A DNA stretch of 64,000 nucleotides from the NCBI GenBank assembly GCA_000181795.3, contig CM012953.1, positions 6,032,365 to 6,096,364 on the forward strand, read 5' to 3'. This stretch comes from Trichinella spiralis (lineage: Eukaryota > Nematoda > Enoplea > Trichinellida > Trichinellidae). Below the pieces are notes generated by a model. The model was not told the origin of the DNA. It worked only from the letters and a program-made list of their open reading frames with translations, and made no database searches. The translations under genes and the position numbers were made by a program. Each line of letters begins with the position of its first letter. Position 1 is the first letter of the stretch. Shown here piece by piece: positions 46,212 through 59,887 of the stretch.

Positions 46212-49200
46212 TCATGCTCTTCGTTTTTTACGCCGCGCTATTATCATCGGTCTTTTTGAAACACTACTGCCCATGTCAGATGCACCGGCAAACGGAGTAC
46301 TTAGAAAAAAAAAGAAGTTTTTTTTTCAATAAAATTACCATCATTGATAAACATATCACACAATATCTTACCCAATCTGAGGTTGAGCTGATGTTCCAAC
46401 GCCAGCACCAACAACAGACGGAGGAGCAGTTGAAAAATTAAATGTCGGAGTCATTGAAGCAGCTATATTGGAACCAAATGCTATAAATATTTTAAAAGAA
46501 AAACATCCATTTTCATCACAAGTAATTTGTGTTTGCTATTTAAAAAAAAATAAAAAAAAATAATAATACCTGGTGTGGATGATGGAATTTGAAAATTGAA
46601 GCCAGAATTATTCATAGGTGCTAAAAGCAGACGACAACAACAACAACAAACAGAACAATTAAAATTTAAATAAATAATACTTGTATACTTGACTTGTGAA
46701 ACATGCTATAGAATAACGTACTTTGAGAAGCAGCGGCTGCTGATGCGGCGTTTGCAGAAAATGAAAAAAAAGGAGTACCGGCACTGCTAGTTGAAGAAGT
46801 TGTTACTACAGTTGGAAATCCGAAATTGAATGTTGCCGCCGCCGCCGCCCCTGCTGGTGTTGTCGTCGTTGTTGCCGTTACCGAGGCTTCAGATTTACCT
46901 AATATAGCAGAAAAAAAACAATTATACACCAAAATTTTGAAAATGACTACAACGTTCATATACTTACTACTTCCAAAATTGAAAGCAAATGGAACTGACG
47001 TAGGAGTAGGAAAAGAAAATGTTGGAAAAGATGCGGTTTTTGTCGTACTAGCAGTGGTGGTCAAGCAAGGCAAAGATAATCTTGAATTTGTCGCGATCGA
47101 TTGTGTCGATAATGTTGGAGTTTTACTGGAAAATGCTAAAATGAAAATTATTATTTTTTATTTTTTTAAAAAATTTAAATTAAAAAAAAAGCATACAAGG
47201 AAACGTGAACGGTTTTGCAAATGGAGAAGACTGAGCAGCAGTACTGCCAAAGTTGAAAACAAATGAACTACTAGTACTACTGCTGCTGCTGCTGCTGCTG
47301 ATAGTAGTTGTTGCTGGTGTTGTAATAATGCTAGTAGTTGATGGAAAGTTACCAGTGCCAAATGTGAAAATACTACCACTAGCCGAAGAAGTCTGGGATG
47401 CTAGCACGTTTCCACTGCTCGCTAAAAGAAGAACATCCATTTTTATAATATAATAATTGAAAAATAACTCTTCGGACAAGAACAAAAGTACCTGGAGTAG
47501 TAGAAGAAGATTTTGATGGAGTTGGATCACCAATCGCTGCTCCAAACTGAAATACCGGAAAAGACAACGAAGAAAGATCCGTTTCAGCTACTTTGAAAGC
47601 GTTGGCGATAACATCAGCCGGCGATACTGTTGCACTGGAAATTTTCGTATCTTCCGTACTAGTGACTATAAAGAGCAAAAATATATTCCTACTCATCTTG
47701 TTCTTACAGATGCAACAACAACAACAACAACAACAACAGTATAACGAACTATAGCATATTGGAAATCTATTAATTAATTTGCAGTTTAAACCAATATTTT
47801 CTAGACCAACCTCCCATTGCCGTATTGTTGTTAAAAGTTGTTTAAAAATTGAAATTATTTTAATATTAATATAATTTGCATTAAAAAAAAGTACCCGCAA
47901 CCGTAGAAGCTTTCTGCTGTCCAAAGTTAAAAGTAAATGACGGTGCAGAAGTGGTCAATTCATCACTGGCGGAAAATAATGATCTTTTCGCTGTTTCTAA
48001 ATACAAAAGCCAACGAATAAAAAATAATTAATTCGCATTAAAATAAAAAAACATTTTCAATACTTTTGGCAAATACAGGTTCCGATTCAATACCCAGACG
48101 AACTGATGGTAATGTTGAAGTTGCTTTCTGTTCTGAAATAATTTCCTTTTCTGTAGCCGGAGAAGATAATTTGGAGAAAAGTCCCGTTGTGGGTGAATTA
48201 ATCGATGATGTGACAATATTCGTCGATTCAACAGTACTAGTAGTAGTAGTAGTAGTAGTGGTGGTAGTAGAAGTAGGAGGAAGAGTAAGTGTGCCGCATA
48301 CTTGCAATGATGCAGCGCTGTTTTCAGTCTAAAGTTTGAAAAAATGAAAAAAAAGATATTAAATATTCATAAATATCAAATAAATTTTGAAAAAGTTTAT
48401 ACATTTGTTTTTTTTCAAATAAAATAAATCACAATTGATATTTATATATATACAAAACTGATATTATTAATTATTTTACATTTTCATTTCACATCAATTC
48501 AACAATAAACAGTTTAAAAAATTAGAATAATGTTTAAAAGAAAAGAACAATCATGAACAAAAAAAAATTAAATATAAAAAAGTTGTGGGCAGGCGATTTT
48601 CATTGGTTTGAAAAGAAAACTTACGATGGAAAGAACCGATGAATCAGAATTGAATACAGTTTCAGTGTGCAAGGGTTCGGAAAAATGGACTTTCCTCTTG
48701 CATATTTTCCTATTGCCACGTTTCAAAGCACTGCGCAGAACTCGATCAGATGTATTCAACTGCAGTTGTTGTTGTTGCTGCTGTTGTTGTTCATTGGATT
48801 TCGGCTGCGGTTGTCCAAATTTGCATAAATGCTCTTCATCTGCTTGAGTTTCAACAAAATCTGCTTGCCTTTCAGTTGTACCAAGTGGTGACGGTGGCGG
48901 AGACAAATCAGGTGCCTTGAAATGCACTGCAGACGTGTTGGAATCACCACTGCCCTCCCTTGTTCCAACAGATGTCGAAGAATCATCGACCACAGCTTTG
49001 CCATTTTCTGCCACGTCAGTTGATTCGTCTTCTGTTGTAGTAGCGAAATTAATACTTACTGAAAGAACAAAAAAAGAACATTTTGGCATAAAATGTTAAT
49101 TATGAATATGCAAAGCGAAACAGAAAACAATTACCAGATTTGAAGACAGATCCCGGCTTGGGTGCATTGCAAGAAGAGCAAAAAAGCTGTTCAGCTGCGT

Positions 49201-51585
49201 TCCCAAGAAAACATATAGTGCAATACCATTCTGAAGAAAAAAAGAAACAAAATATCCACCATTCGATTATTTTTATTCTCGATTAACAACATTGTCTGTC
49301 CAGAAATTACTTGGTAAATCACTCTTGGTCGACGATGATTCATCTGGAAATTTCTGCACATCACCAGCAGTTTCATCATGACTTACAGTAAGCGACTGGC
49401 TGTTTCTAAAATGAAAGAAAAAAAAATGGTAAACATGCAAATAATTAGTACATATCCCCCTCTTGTCGCTCGCTCGCTCCCTGCCCCTCAGAAACGAAAA
49501 GCATCCAAAAAAATGATACAGATCATCATCATCATTCACAAACGTACGAAGAAGAAACGTCGGATGTATTTTCTTTTAAAATTGACCGTGGCATTCTGCA
49601 CTGCAAACAGTTGTCGAAATTGCCACTGTTCAAAACGCAACAGCCGGTGCATCTCCAACATTTTTCATTTTTCATAGAAAATTTACTAGGACGCAATGCA
49701 AGACAATTCACACATCGCTTGCTATTTGTATCATCATTGCTCACAAAACAAGCTGGACATTTCCAAGCCGAAGAAGAAATACCACCTTCGACAGAATCTG
49801 AGGAACAACCACAGCGGAAGCAAATCTGACTGATAGGCTTATTTAGAAACAAACATCCCTTGCATGTCCATCCACTGAGAACCGAAGTTTGTTCTGAGGC
49901 AAATCTGCGTCTATTCCACCACCTTTTCCGAATTGTGCTGTCGAAATTTTTCGTCGTTCTCATCACATTTCTCCTCACATCAGTAACCGGATCGTAAAAA
50001 TTAAATTTTTCACACGATGAACACTTTCTACCGGAACCAAAATCCAACAACAAACCACAAATTATACACTTTTCACTGGGCTTGAATTTTTTCGTAAAAG
50101 AATTCGACGACATCTCACCGCTTCTCTTATTCTCATTCGGCATTTTCAAATTCAATTCACCCTGTACACCGTGCTTTTCTGAAATACAAACAAACATTAT
50201 AAAATGGAATTTTATTCACATTTCAATCTTTACCCGACGACAAATTGCCGACAGTTGATTTTTCAGCATTTAATGCGGTCGATTTAGGAAGAACTGTCTC
50301 TGATGATCTCGGAAACATGCACAAATTACAATACGACAACGCATCAATGTTTCTACCGTTACATGTCATGCATCTCCAAGTTGCTACATTAGCATTTCAA
50401 ATCAAAAAAAAATATATATATATAATGTAGAATTTTCAACAAAAGATAAAAGTTACCTCTATTCACCAAATCCGAACGCCTCTTTTCAAGCTAAACACAT
50501 ATTGCTAGATAACAACATACAAATAAATAAAAAGTACCTTTTTAGTTGGAAACAATCCTCCAGGTACAACAAGAACATCAGGTCTGGAAAAATAAAAATG
50601 CGTAAGAGTAGCACCATCCCGTACTGCTTGGCTAAGGTTTCTTTCGCAGATTTCGGAAATTTGATCAATCTGAAATCCACATAAACGGCTTCGATCAATC
50701 TTGAATCCATATGAGAAGTTCAATCTTGTATCCACAGTTTGCTATAAATTCAAATCCATAATACAAATGTATACAATTCAACAATATCACGTAAATATAG
50801 GTTACTGTCTCATGCTTTGGAAGTCGTGACTGCACTTTTTCTACCCTAACTGGTTGTTGTTCTCTAAAATTAAAAATTATATTTTTTTCTTTGAAATTCT
50901 TGGAATAACTTCATTTTTACAAATTTATTGAAGCATCACTACTTAAAGTAGAAATATCTTCACTCTGACTGCTCAGCTCTTTGCTAATCTACAAATACAA
51001 GCATAATGCAGATTCATATACCAACGGTGAAATGTAATTACTACCTCTTCAGTAGATGGTCGCTTTGAGGAAACAGTTATTCGTCGACATATGTCATAAT
51101 GATTGATTAGTATCTTTCGGGGATCCTATTCAACAAATTAAATTTCATTTAACCCCAGCATTCTAATCGATAACATCTCATTTCGATACTTTGTAAAGAT
51201 AAAAGATAACAAATGTAATTTAAAAACAAAATGAAATATTTTTTCAACTCTAATTCAAAATAATTAAAATTCATATCTATCATCTGAAGAAAAAATACCA
51301 ATTTAAAACATAAAACCATACTATTCACATAAACAACAGAAATTGTTCAACAATATTAGAAACTTTACTTTAAGACGCAACTTTACGCCATTCTAAACAA
51401 AAGACATTACGAAAACTAATTGAAAATATCCTAAATGTTCTAATAGCTGTCATCAATGTTTCACAGCATTTACTCACTTTAATTTTTGAGCTCAAAGATC
51501 CTTCTGATGAAGGAGAAAGTTTAGAACGTTTTTTAAACGTTATAGAGTTGTCATTGTCCAGTCGTCTCTTCCCACAGGCATCCAT
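46212..51585 (-). CDS. NUP153: NUP153-like nuclear-pore basket nucleoporin
   Basis: Spliced minus-strand gene of many small exons. NUP153 sits in the nuclear basket, binds Ran through zinc fingers and import receptors through FG repeats (family knowledge). The N-terminus is basic (MDACGKRRLDND, then FKKRSKLSPSSEGS). About six RanBP2-type zinc fingers (W-x-C-x2-C-x3-N-x6-C-x2-C) follow: WRCMTCNGRN (near 50370), a variant CIICGLLLDFGSGRKCSSC (near 50050), WTCKGCLFLNKPISQICFRC (near 49865), WKCPACFVSNDDTNSKRCVN (near 49755), WRCTGCCVLNSGNFDNCLQC (near 49650) and WYCTICFLGNAAEQLFCSSC (near 49200). Human has four. The exon 49058-48625 has a Q tract and KVHFSEPLHTETVF. FG-rich exons follow (FNFG, FVFNFG, FSFG). 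The last exon ends SKRPMIIARRKKRRA, a basic tail as in vertebrate NUP153. Stop TGA at 46212-46214. Exon edges within the FG region are partly approximate. Confidence 0.87.
47713..47739 (+). repeat. (CAA)n microsatellite in NUP153 intron
   Basis: Nine trinucleotide units, apparently intronic. Coding trinucleotide tracts in the same gene lie at about 47275-47300 (Ser), 48235-48262 (Thr) and 48765-48792 (Gln). Confidence 0.8.
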
Positions 51586-52058
51586 AAATCATACTCTCTA
51601 GTGCAAATCTAAATATGACAACTTTTCTATTAATAAACCAACATGTCACCCAAACAAACGCCACGAAACGAATAAGCAACACATTCCAGCTTACGTAGTA
51701 TCTACGAATAAGAATTGTATAAAGCAAAAGATAAAGTTCAAAAATTATACACTATATTCGAAAATTGTTTATATTTTAACACTTAAGTATATCAACAAAA
51801 AAATTTTACAAGTCCACTTTATTCACATACGCTGATTTAAGTAACTAAAACAACATTATACTGTAAATTTTAATAGTAATAAAGTACATATTTCATACTA
51901 TACTACGTTCACATCAAACGCTTTATTTTTTCTAATACAAATAATTACAAATAAATATACCATCATACATCACAGGAATCAGATATAACGACATTAAATG
52001 GGGAAAATATCGTGTCAATTGAAAAAAGACGTTTGAAATTTATGCTAATTTATTTCTT
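51586..52058. other. Spacer between NUP153 and IR25a-like copy 1
   Basis: About 470 bases of AT-rich sequence. It holds the NUP153 promoter and the 3' end of the receptor gene. A minus-strand AATAAA (TTTATT at 52049-52054) overlaps the region right after the receptor stop codon. Confidence 0.55.
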
Positions 52059-55000
52059 TTATTGGATAGCAACTGGAGGCAATATAGATACTGTGTTGAT
52101 GTTTGAAATTCTTATATTGCTCATTTCCTCTGTTTTTTCTGGAAACACTCGATTATGCAAGCATTTGTGAGTTATAAATTGCCACAAAAATCTTCCCATT
52201 GAGAATGTTATTCCAATAGACATGAATATTATTACTCCCATGATATCCATTATGGACATTCCGGTAATCGTTGCATAACTGGAACAGTCTTTTTTGTTTG
52301 GATTGTCATCCATCCATTTTTTCTTCAACTGAAGCATCTTTTGTTGATTTACCAACTCAAGTATTCTGTAACATTTAATAAAAATATGAGTTGGTAATAT
52401 TAAAAAACGTGATATTTGTAATTACTTGACAATTTTGATGATATCACTGTAAAAAATTATTTTTCAATATTTTCACATATTAATGTTCAAAAAATAATTT
52501 AGAGAAATCAATTTTTAAGAATAATTTTGACAGTATTATTATAAAATAAATAAATGAATTAATAAAATTAATAAACAGATGTTAATAATATTATTCCTAG
52601 AAAAGATAATGAATTTTTATTTGTAACAGCTGAGCAGTTCATAGTAAATAACTGACTTGTAATTAATTATATAACCAATATAATATTTAATATTCAGTTC
52701 AATGAAAAGCGCAAAATTAGTTAATCTTTGCAAACAAATACACAACAGAATGTCACTATTTATAAATATTGCATTACCCTTTACTCAAATTCATTCTCAA
52801 TGATGATCCTTCTTGCACTGCTATAACATTTGGAAGCAGATTAAGATTTAGAGGAACTACTTCTAATTCGCAGTGCAATAATGCTTCATATTCAAAGACA
52901 GACTGTTGTCCTATAACAAAACAAAAAATGAAGGAATATATTTATAAAATACAAACAAAATTTTATTTGAATTCAATTTTTAAAACATTCACATTTTATA
53001 AAAAATCAATTTTAAATTAATAAAGCAAAAATTTATTGTTTTACATAAAAAGTTAAAAAATAAAATTATAATATATGCATTTACCAATCAATGCAAATCT
53101 TTCGTTGAGGAAATTAGTTTCAAGTACACGTCTCACTCCCGAAGCAACATCCAATGGCTGACCAACTTCTTTTATTAATCGTAACATTTCAGTGAATTTA
53201 TCCTTCATTGGATAGTCCCAATTTGATAAGGATACTCTTTGAATTGGCGTCAACTTTTTGCTTTTTACGGCCACTTTCCATTTTCTAAAAACAAACAATT
53301 TAAAAACTATTTAAACAAAATTAAAAAAAAATTTACTCATAAAAATTGGCTTCGATATCAGCCTGACGTTGGATGTAAGCTTCGGCTGCTGAATGCAATA
53401 CTGTAGAATACCTTATACGACTCTGTTCCAATAAATCCTCCAAACTTGTAACTGTAGTCACAACTCTAGTAGCACTAAACATTGCGGCTAAATTAGCTGT
53501 ATATGAAGCAGATATGATGAAACAGAAGAACCACCATGAAGCAACCACAATTCGTCCACTCATGCTTTTTGGAATTTGTCCACCTCCTGAATTAGTTTAA
53601 ATTTCAATATTTACGAGCAACTTTTTTAAAGTAAAATGTTTGTTTTTAAAAAGTGAACTATTTATATCATTTAAATAAATTATTCGTGTATTCAAAATTA
53701 GTTATCTTTGTCATAAAGTCAAAATAAAAAAAGAGCTGATTATTATAGAAATTTGAATAATAATAAAAAAAAATAAGATTTCACCTTGTGGTGTGAATGA
53801 TCTTAAACAAAACCATAAACTTTCTTTATAAGTAAAAATACAATTGTCTGGATCATCTTCTCCATAATTGGATCTATTGTTACGATAACTGAAAGGGCTG
53901 CATCGGTCTATTACAGTCAAAACGGCGCTCATGATTAAAATTGCAAGACAAGTACAAATCCAAACAGGCCATTCCATCAAAGTTACAGAATTGAATACTG
54001 TAACATTGTAGTCTTGTTTCAAAAGCAACAATGCTAATCCAGTTCTTTCATAAAATGGATAAGTAAAATCTATTACATCCTCATTTTCTGGAGTTGATAC
54101 GAAAGTCATCAATCCTATGTTTGCATTCTAAAATTGGTCATTTTCAAGTTCTTATTTAAATACTTATTTGAGTTTAAAAAACAAATTTCTCTCCTTAAAA
54201 ACATACCCAAATTATGAAGTTAAAAAAAACTTTTAATTTAATATTTGTCAAGAGACCATTTACAACATTGCTGAATTTTGAATTTATTGAAAATTTAATA
54301 AGAAAAAATAACTACTTACTCCAATTATTAATTCACCTGCAATACCATCCCATCTGCCAATTGCATTGTATACACCCACAGATTCTAAAATTTCTGAAAT
54401 TTCATACGTAAAGTTGCATGACTTTGAAAGTATCTCCAATAAATCAATGCATAAGCCGCGGAGTTTAAGCGGACCACCTGGGTACTCACTGTATTCTTCA
54501 ATAAAAGGAGGTAGCTAAAATATTTTTTACTTTCCTTAAAACTTATCACAAATCTTTTAAGAATTACAACTTACAACAGATGTCGCCACTCTGAAATGCC
54601 TCACTTTTGTTGCTTCCAAAGAAAATCCAAATTTATTCACGTATCTTATTCCTCTTGACATTGTCCAATTTCCTACCTGAAACTATCATCTAAAAAGCAA
54701 ATAAAGGTAACAACAACAAATACTTCACACCAAATATATATCTTTATCTTCATGATTTGCTTCAATTCTGTAAGTGTTAAGAACAATATCCTGAGCAAAA
54801 ACAGATTTTTCAAATGCTATATAAGAACCATATGTGCAATACCATTTGCACTAAATAAATATCTATGCAATGTGCGTGCCATTTAGCTAAAATTTAGACT
54901 ACCTCATTTTTGAATTGTCGGTAATGTTGACTTTGTTCTACAAAACAATTCACAGTTGTATCACTGAACGTAGAGTTTTCTTTCCATTGATTAAACTGTG

Positions 55001-58000
55001 CCAATATGAGAGTTGATAAATCCATGAAAAATGAAATTTTAACCTGAAATTTAATTTTAACAGTCATTTTAATTGAAAATATATGATAATCACATTCATG
55101 CCTCATTTCCAATCTTATACATTGGTTCGTTGAAATTATTCTTCATTGCCCATTCCATAAATCTGTCAATAATTTGAAATGCATCCGTGGTAAATGGTCG
55201 TGTTAATAACATTCTTGCGTGCTTAAATTGTTGGTTGTATTGTCTGGTATCCTAAAATAATTAATGACATTTATTTTACCTTATAACTAACAGTTTCTTC
55301 CATCATTGTAATTTAAACGTAAATTTACATTCCAGGTAAAATTTACATTGTAAAACTTTGTACTTTTTAAAATTACATGAAAGTATAAAACAAGTAGGTT
55401 CACTACCATAGTAAAGACTATTAAATTAACGTAGCCGAATAAGACACATTTTTCTAATCGAGCGGCATATTTTTCTACTGTACCAACATTGCAGATCATA
55501 ATGAATGTCCGCACAGTAATGTTTTCGTTAGGTCCAGAACACATTGGCATCCACTGTGAATCTGTTTCTGGCGACAGTTTTATTGCAGTAAAATTTCCAG
55601 TTCTTGATGGTTGTAATGAGTGGGCAACAGTATAATACTCTAAATTATATAACATTTCTTGTTAATGTATTTTGCATATGCATTAAACTATCATAAATGT
55701 GCATTAGCTGAATTTTACTGCATGCAATGCTTTTACCGCATTAGCATTTTCTCATAAAATATTCATTTACATTTCAGTACATATTAGATAGGGCATGCTT
55801 TGCCCAACATATCATATTTATCTAAAGAGTACTAGAATCCTTTGAACTGTTCAACAAAATTATTATTATATGTAGCTTAAGAACTGATAAATAATGCAGT
55901 GACATGACTAATAGAGTCATCATGAGCGTTTATTCATTCATCTCTCTTATTACAACAACAATAAAAACTACTTTTTTAGCTGCTTAGTATGCTGTCTTGA
56001 GCTTAATTGCTCGCATATTATTCCGATTTTATTATTTAAATATGAATAAATAACAAATTATGAATTACAATAGAGCATAAATAAAGATCAAAAATTCATT
56101 ATGTGTAAAAACGTTTAACTTTTTGTAATTAATTGAGCAGATAAATGTAACGTTTGCTTTTCAAAACTCAGACCTTTCAAAAACATTTAAATTTTTAATA
56201 AAATTTCATAACATTTACCGTGGTCTTCGTCATATAAAATAGTAAAGGATGAAACCCGCTCTCTTTTCCAAAATGATTTCAAAAATCCCATAGCTACTAT
56301 CCACGGTGGAACAAGAGTAACAAAATCTGATGGATCCTCGAATTGCTCTGAAAAAAAATTATAATTTTAATTAAAAATATTTTTTATATCCATTATCAAA
56401 AAAATAAATAATAGTTCATTTACTGTATGATTTAAATTTTCGTTATTAGAAATTTATATTTGTAAAATTAGTACATTTTAAAATAAAGTCTCATGTAATG
56501 TAAAAAACGTCTTAAAAATTAAATTCCAAAAAATGTCCTCAGACCTGTCTCTGATGATGAATAGGACCAAGATTCCAAATAAAGCTGCACAACTGGTATG
56601 CCATTTGTCACAGACAACGATCTCAGTTGGCTTATAATATCCTTATTGATTGAAAAGTTGATAAATATTATAGGGGCATCGATGCTTTCATTGTACTTGA
56701 CTAAATTAATGTTAAAGTTATTTATTTTTATTTAAATTTGGAGTTAAATTGCAATTAACAATGCACTAAGGAAAATTGTTGATAAATGATCATAATATTA
56801 CAATTTAAATAATAAAAAATCATCGAATAAAATATATTATTTAAAACAAATATAGATGCAGAGTGTTACTTTTATGAAACATTAAGTAATTAATTATGAA
56901 TGAAAAATGCAACAGATATGACTAATGTTACTTTTATCTTTATTTTAACAGTTCATGAATAAGCAGTAATAGAGTTTTCAGAACTTACCATCATTAGAAA
57001 CTTCTATTTTTATGTCAAATTTTTTATCTGTAGGATATCCTACAGAATGCTGGTACATGAAAATGGTTTGAAATAGAGTGATGAGTTTGCTGAGGCTGGC
57101 ATCTTCCTCATTTTCATCATATATTATACCTAAAGATTTTTAAAATGTTGATTTCACAATTAAATTTTTCTCTTGTTTCCACTAACTGAACTCTGCCTAT
57201 TTTTGCAATTGAAGTTTATTGGCTACCGTGCTGATGCGTTATTTTAGTTTCTGTTGGTTATATATTCTTTCCCCATTGCCAATCAGTTTTTCTACCTTAT
57301 ATAAGTTGTCAAAAGATTCATATTTTTTGAAATAAATATAATTATTTAATAAAATTTCATCAAAGTTGACTAAAATGAAGGATTTAGGAAAGTTGCAAAC
57401 TGAGGTCAGTGGAATAATCAGTTATAATTGACTTTAAAACAAATTTCAGACTTAGTTCTATAAAATAGCAAATGAATGCTTTTTCTTTAAATTAATAATT
57501 TCAGATTTTTCATTTTGCTATAGAAAATTAAATTTTCTGATTGATATAAAAGTAAGATGGTGCTCTCACAGACGCAACGCAACGCAACACTAGGGAACGC
57601 CAAACAAACTAATAAAAGTTTTTCAGATGTTGAGCAGTACGTAGAACAAGGTTGGTAAATAAGCTTAAAGGTAATTATAAGTTACAGAAATTTTTTAGGC
57701 TTCACCAGACGCAGAAATATCAACATTAGCATTAAAAAATTAAATCAACTAATTTTACTAATATTGAGTGCATTCACTTACAACAAAAAATAGTATTTTA
57801 GAAAAATTGATATTCTTCATTATATTTGCATTTAATACTTAATGTAAAGCAGAATAAACTAATTAATATTTGAGGAAAAAAAAGTTAACCCATTACTGCT
57901 TAAATGAAACGCTGAGCTTTCATGCTAACCACATGGAACTAGTAAACAATAGGCAGAGTACGTTAGGAAAAATGAGAGCCCCTGTTTTTTATTATTCAGG

Positions 58001-58436
58001 AAAGACAATAAAATTACTAACATTATTAAAAATATGTTATAATGTTCGTTTCATATTGAAAAACCAAATTAAATGTGCAAAATTTTGAATTGTGCATTCA
58101 GTGTGATAAAACTGTATAGCAGTAAAGTATTTCACACAAAAAATTTAGATATAATATAAAAGCATTTAATTTAAATATCATTGCAATAAATGAAATATTG
58201 CATTAGTAATAGTCATAATGATTATAAGAATTACTGCTTATTATAAAGTATGCATACTTATCCGGAAAGTTTCTGTTGCACTGCATGTAAAAATTGAAAA
58301 CAAGCAAAGCACAAATAATTTCTTTGTATAATGATTTCCATTTAGCAAAAGCTTACTAACCAACATCTTATTTCAAGAAACTAATAGCAGTTGCTGCAAG
58401 AACTATAAAAAGTAATTTTAATTCCAACAAAGCCAT
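52059..58436 (-). CDS. Ir25a: IR25a-like ionotropic receptor, copy 1
   Basis: Spliced minus-strand gene. IR25a is a conserved protostome co-receptor of the ionotropic receptor branch of iGluRs, acting in sensory neurons (family knowledge). A first exon at 58436-58382 gives a signal peptide ([18 protein letters not shown]); it is inferred, as its donor is weak. ATD exons lie at about 57130-56990, 56700-56550, 56350-56220 and 55655 downward ([15 protein letters not shown]). The S1 lobe has [13 protein letters not shown] (54514-54320) and [19 protein letters not shown]. Pore exon 54127-53785 contains M1 and [13 protein letters not shown]. Exon 53586-53337 carries M3 with the gating motif [11 protein letters not shown]2 (53284-53085, 52910-52778) ends [15 protein letters not shown], and the last exon holds M4. 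WFCxxSxTPQGGG and the KWK/WDYP order match insect IR25a. The Arg that binds the glutamate carboxylate in iGluR S1 is Asn here. Confidence 0.9.
57130..58381 (-). other. Inferred first intron of IR25a-like copy 1
   Basis: About 1.25 kb of AT-rich sequence between the signal-peptide exon and the first ATD exon. The only notable part is a GACGCAACGCAACGCAAC repeat near 57570. No other gene is recognised; the open frame at 57870-58088 has no family resemblance. Confidence 0.45.
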
Positions 58437-58839
58437 ATTTGTTTTCACTTACTGAAAATTTGTACAAATGCTTTCAAAAAATCCATAAATTTTTGTTCAG
58501 ATGAATAAGTGTCTCCCTTGCAAAATAATATATTTTTAAAAAGATCTGCTATTATCATTTTTGTGTCTGTTAACTTGCCTTCCGTGTTTGAATAAGTGCA
58601 AGTATTCTTTGTCTTATGACTAATTTAATAATTTAGTACACTTAACACGTATGTATATCTATGTGTTTGTATTTCATAAAATCAATGTATAGTTTCAATT
58701 CATTAAAAATAGAATACTTTGAAAGATAATTCAATAAACTAGCTGCAGCGTCACATTACGTCCACTTTAAGTAGAAATTATTGCTTTTTCATATAATAAA
58801 GCAATGAAAAAGCAATGAACAGTTTGCTTTCCCATACTG
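58437..58839. other. Upstream flank of IR25a-like copy 1
   Basis: AT-rich sequence that should include the copy 1 promoter. A repeated AAAGCAATGAAAAAGCAATGA occurs near 58797-58817. No gene is recognised. Confidence 0.45.
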
Positions 58840-59420
58840 AGCAACAACAGTATGGAACACTGTCTGCGGTGAAGGATGATTTTTCTGTGACAATGACAGA
58901 AACCCTACCATTGAATACGCAGATGAAAGAGAATTTCTTACCAGAAGAATTTTATAGATAGTTAAAATAACATAAATTGCGATACATTGCCAGTAGATGC
59001 GCTTCTTAGGTCAGAAGGCACTTAAAGAGCCATACTGTAAAGAACTGAAAACTCTTCATAGTAAAGCTAGTGTTTCTCATGCGATTGAATCAAAGTCTTC
59101 AAAAAGTCCAACTGCTGATGCTGTTGTGCATTAAATGAGGGTCAGAAGCTGCACTAACGTCTTACATATTGGGATACGGTACGTAAAATGCATGGTCCAA
59201 GGTAAGCTGGATGTAGTCAAAAATTAAATTAAGTACCACGATCTACATGGTGCAGCAAACTAAAGTGGCCTAGAAACAGAAGCCAAAAAAAATATTATGC
59301 ATGAGTAGATTAAAGGTCAATGCAAAAAAAGATGGACAATGCGATAAATTGATGCAACAGTAGCAAGTATGGATGCCACTTTATTAAGAATTATTCACCT
59401 GGTAAAGGAATGAGTACAGT
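58840..59420 (+). pseudogene. Decayed coding-like patch of unknown origin
   Basis: This stretch is less AT-rich than its flanks and one forward frame reads for over 400 bases with only a few stops. It gives plausible protein segments such as MRFLGQKALKEPYCKELKTL, SHAIESKSSKSPTADAV and IGIRYVKCMVQGKLDVV. No family is recognised. It may be a broken host gene or the remnant of a mobile element between the two receptor genes. Confidence 0.3.
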
Positions 59421-59887
59421 TAATAAAAATTTTTTATGGAGTCGTCCAGAGTCGATATTGATTTGATGGAGCTAACAGTAGCAATAACTTTGCTTAAGAA
59501 ACAATACTTCATCATAGATCAGAGCAATCCATGTAAAAAAGAGAACTAAAAACAAAATATAAATAGAAAATTAAGCTGTAATTAATGATACATTTATGAG
59601 TTATCCATATTTTTATTATTAAAGTATAATTTTTCATTTCTTGAATTCTATTAGATAAAACTGACTATTTTCAAACTTTATGATATAAATCTATGAAAAA
59701 AGTCTATGAAAGTCTAAAAGTCTTAAGTTTCTATGAAAGTTTAGTCTATGAAAAAAACAAAATTATATTTATTTATTTTTATTTATTTATAATATATAAA
59801 ATGGCCACTTAATGCATGTATTTCCAAAGTTTATTTTGAAAAACATTACATTCACGAAGATTTTTAATATGAATAAAAATCATATCA
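59421..59887. other. 3' flank of IR25a-like copy 2
   Basis: AT-rich sequence with a short tandem repeat around AGTCTATGAAA (59695-59755). No gene is recognised. Confidence 0.5.

Noticed and set aside
46826-47266. Plus-strand frame with Ala/Val-rich sequence opposite the FG repeats
   Set aside because: Antisense shadow of NUP153 repeats; the minus strand gives FNFG and FSFG motifs with proper splice sites.
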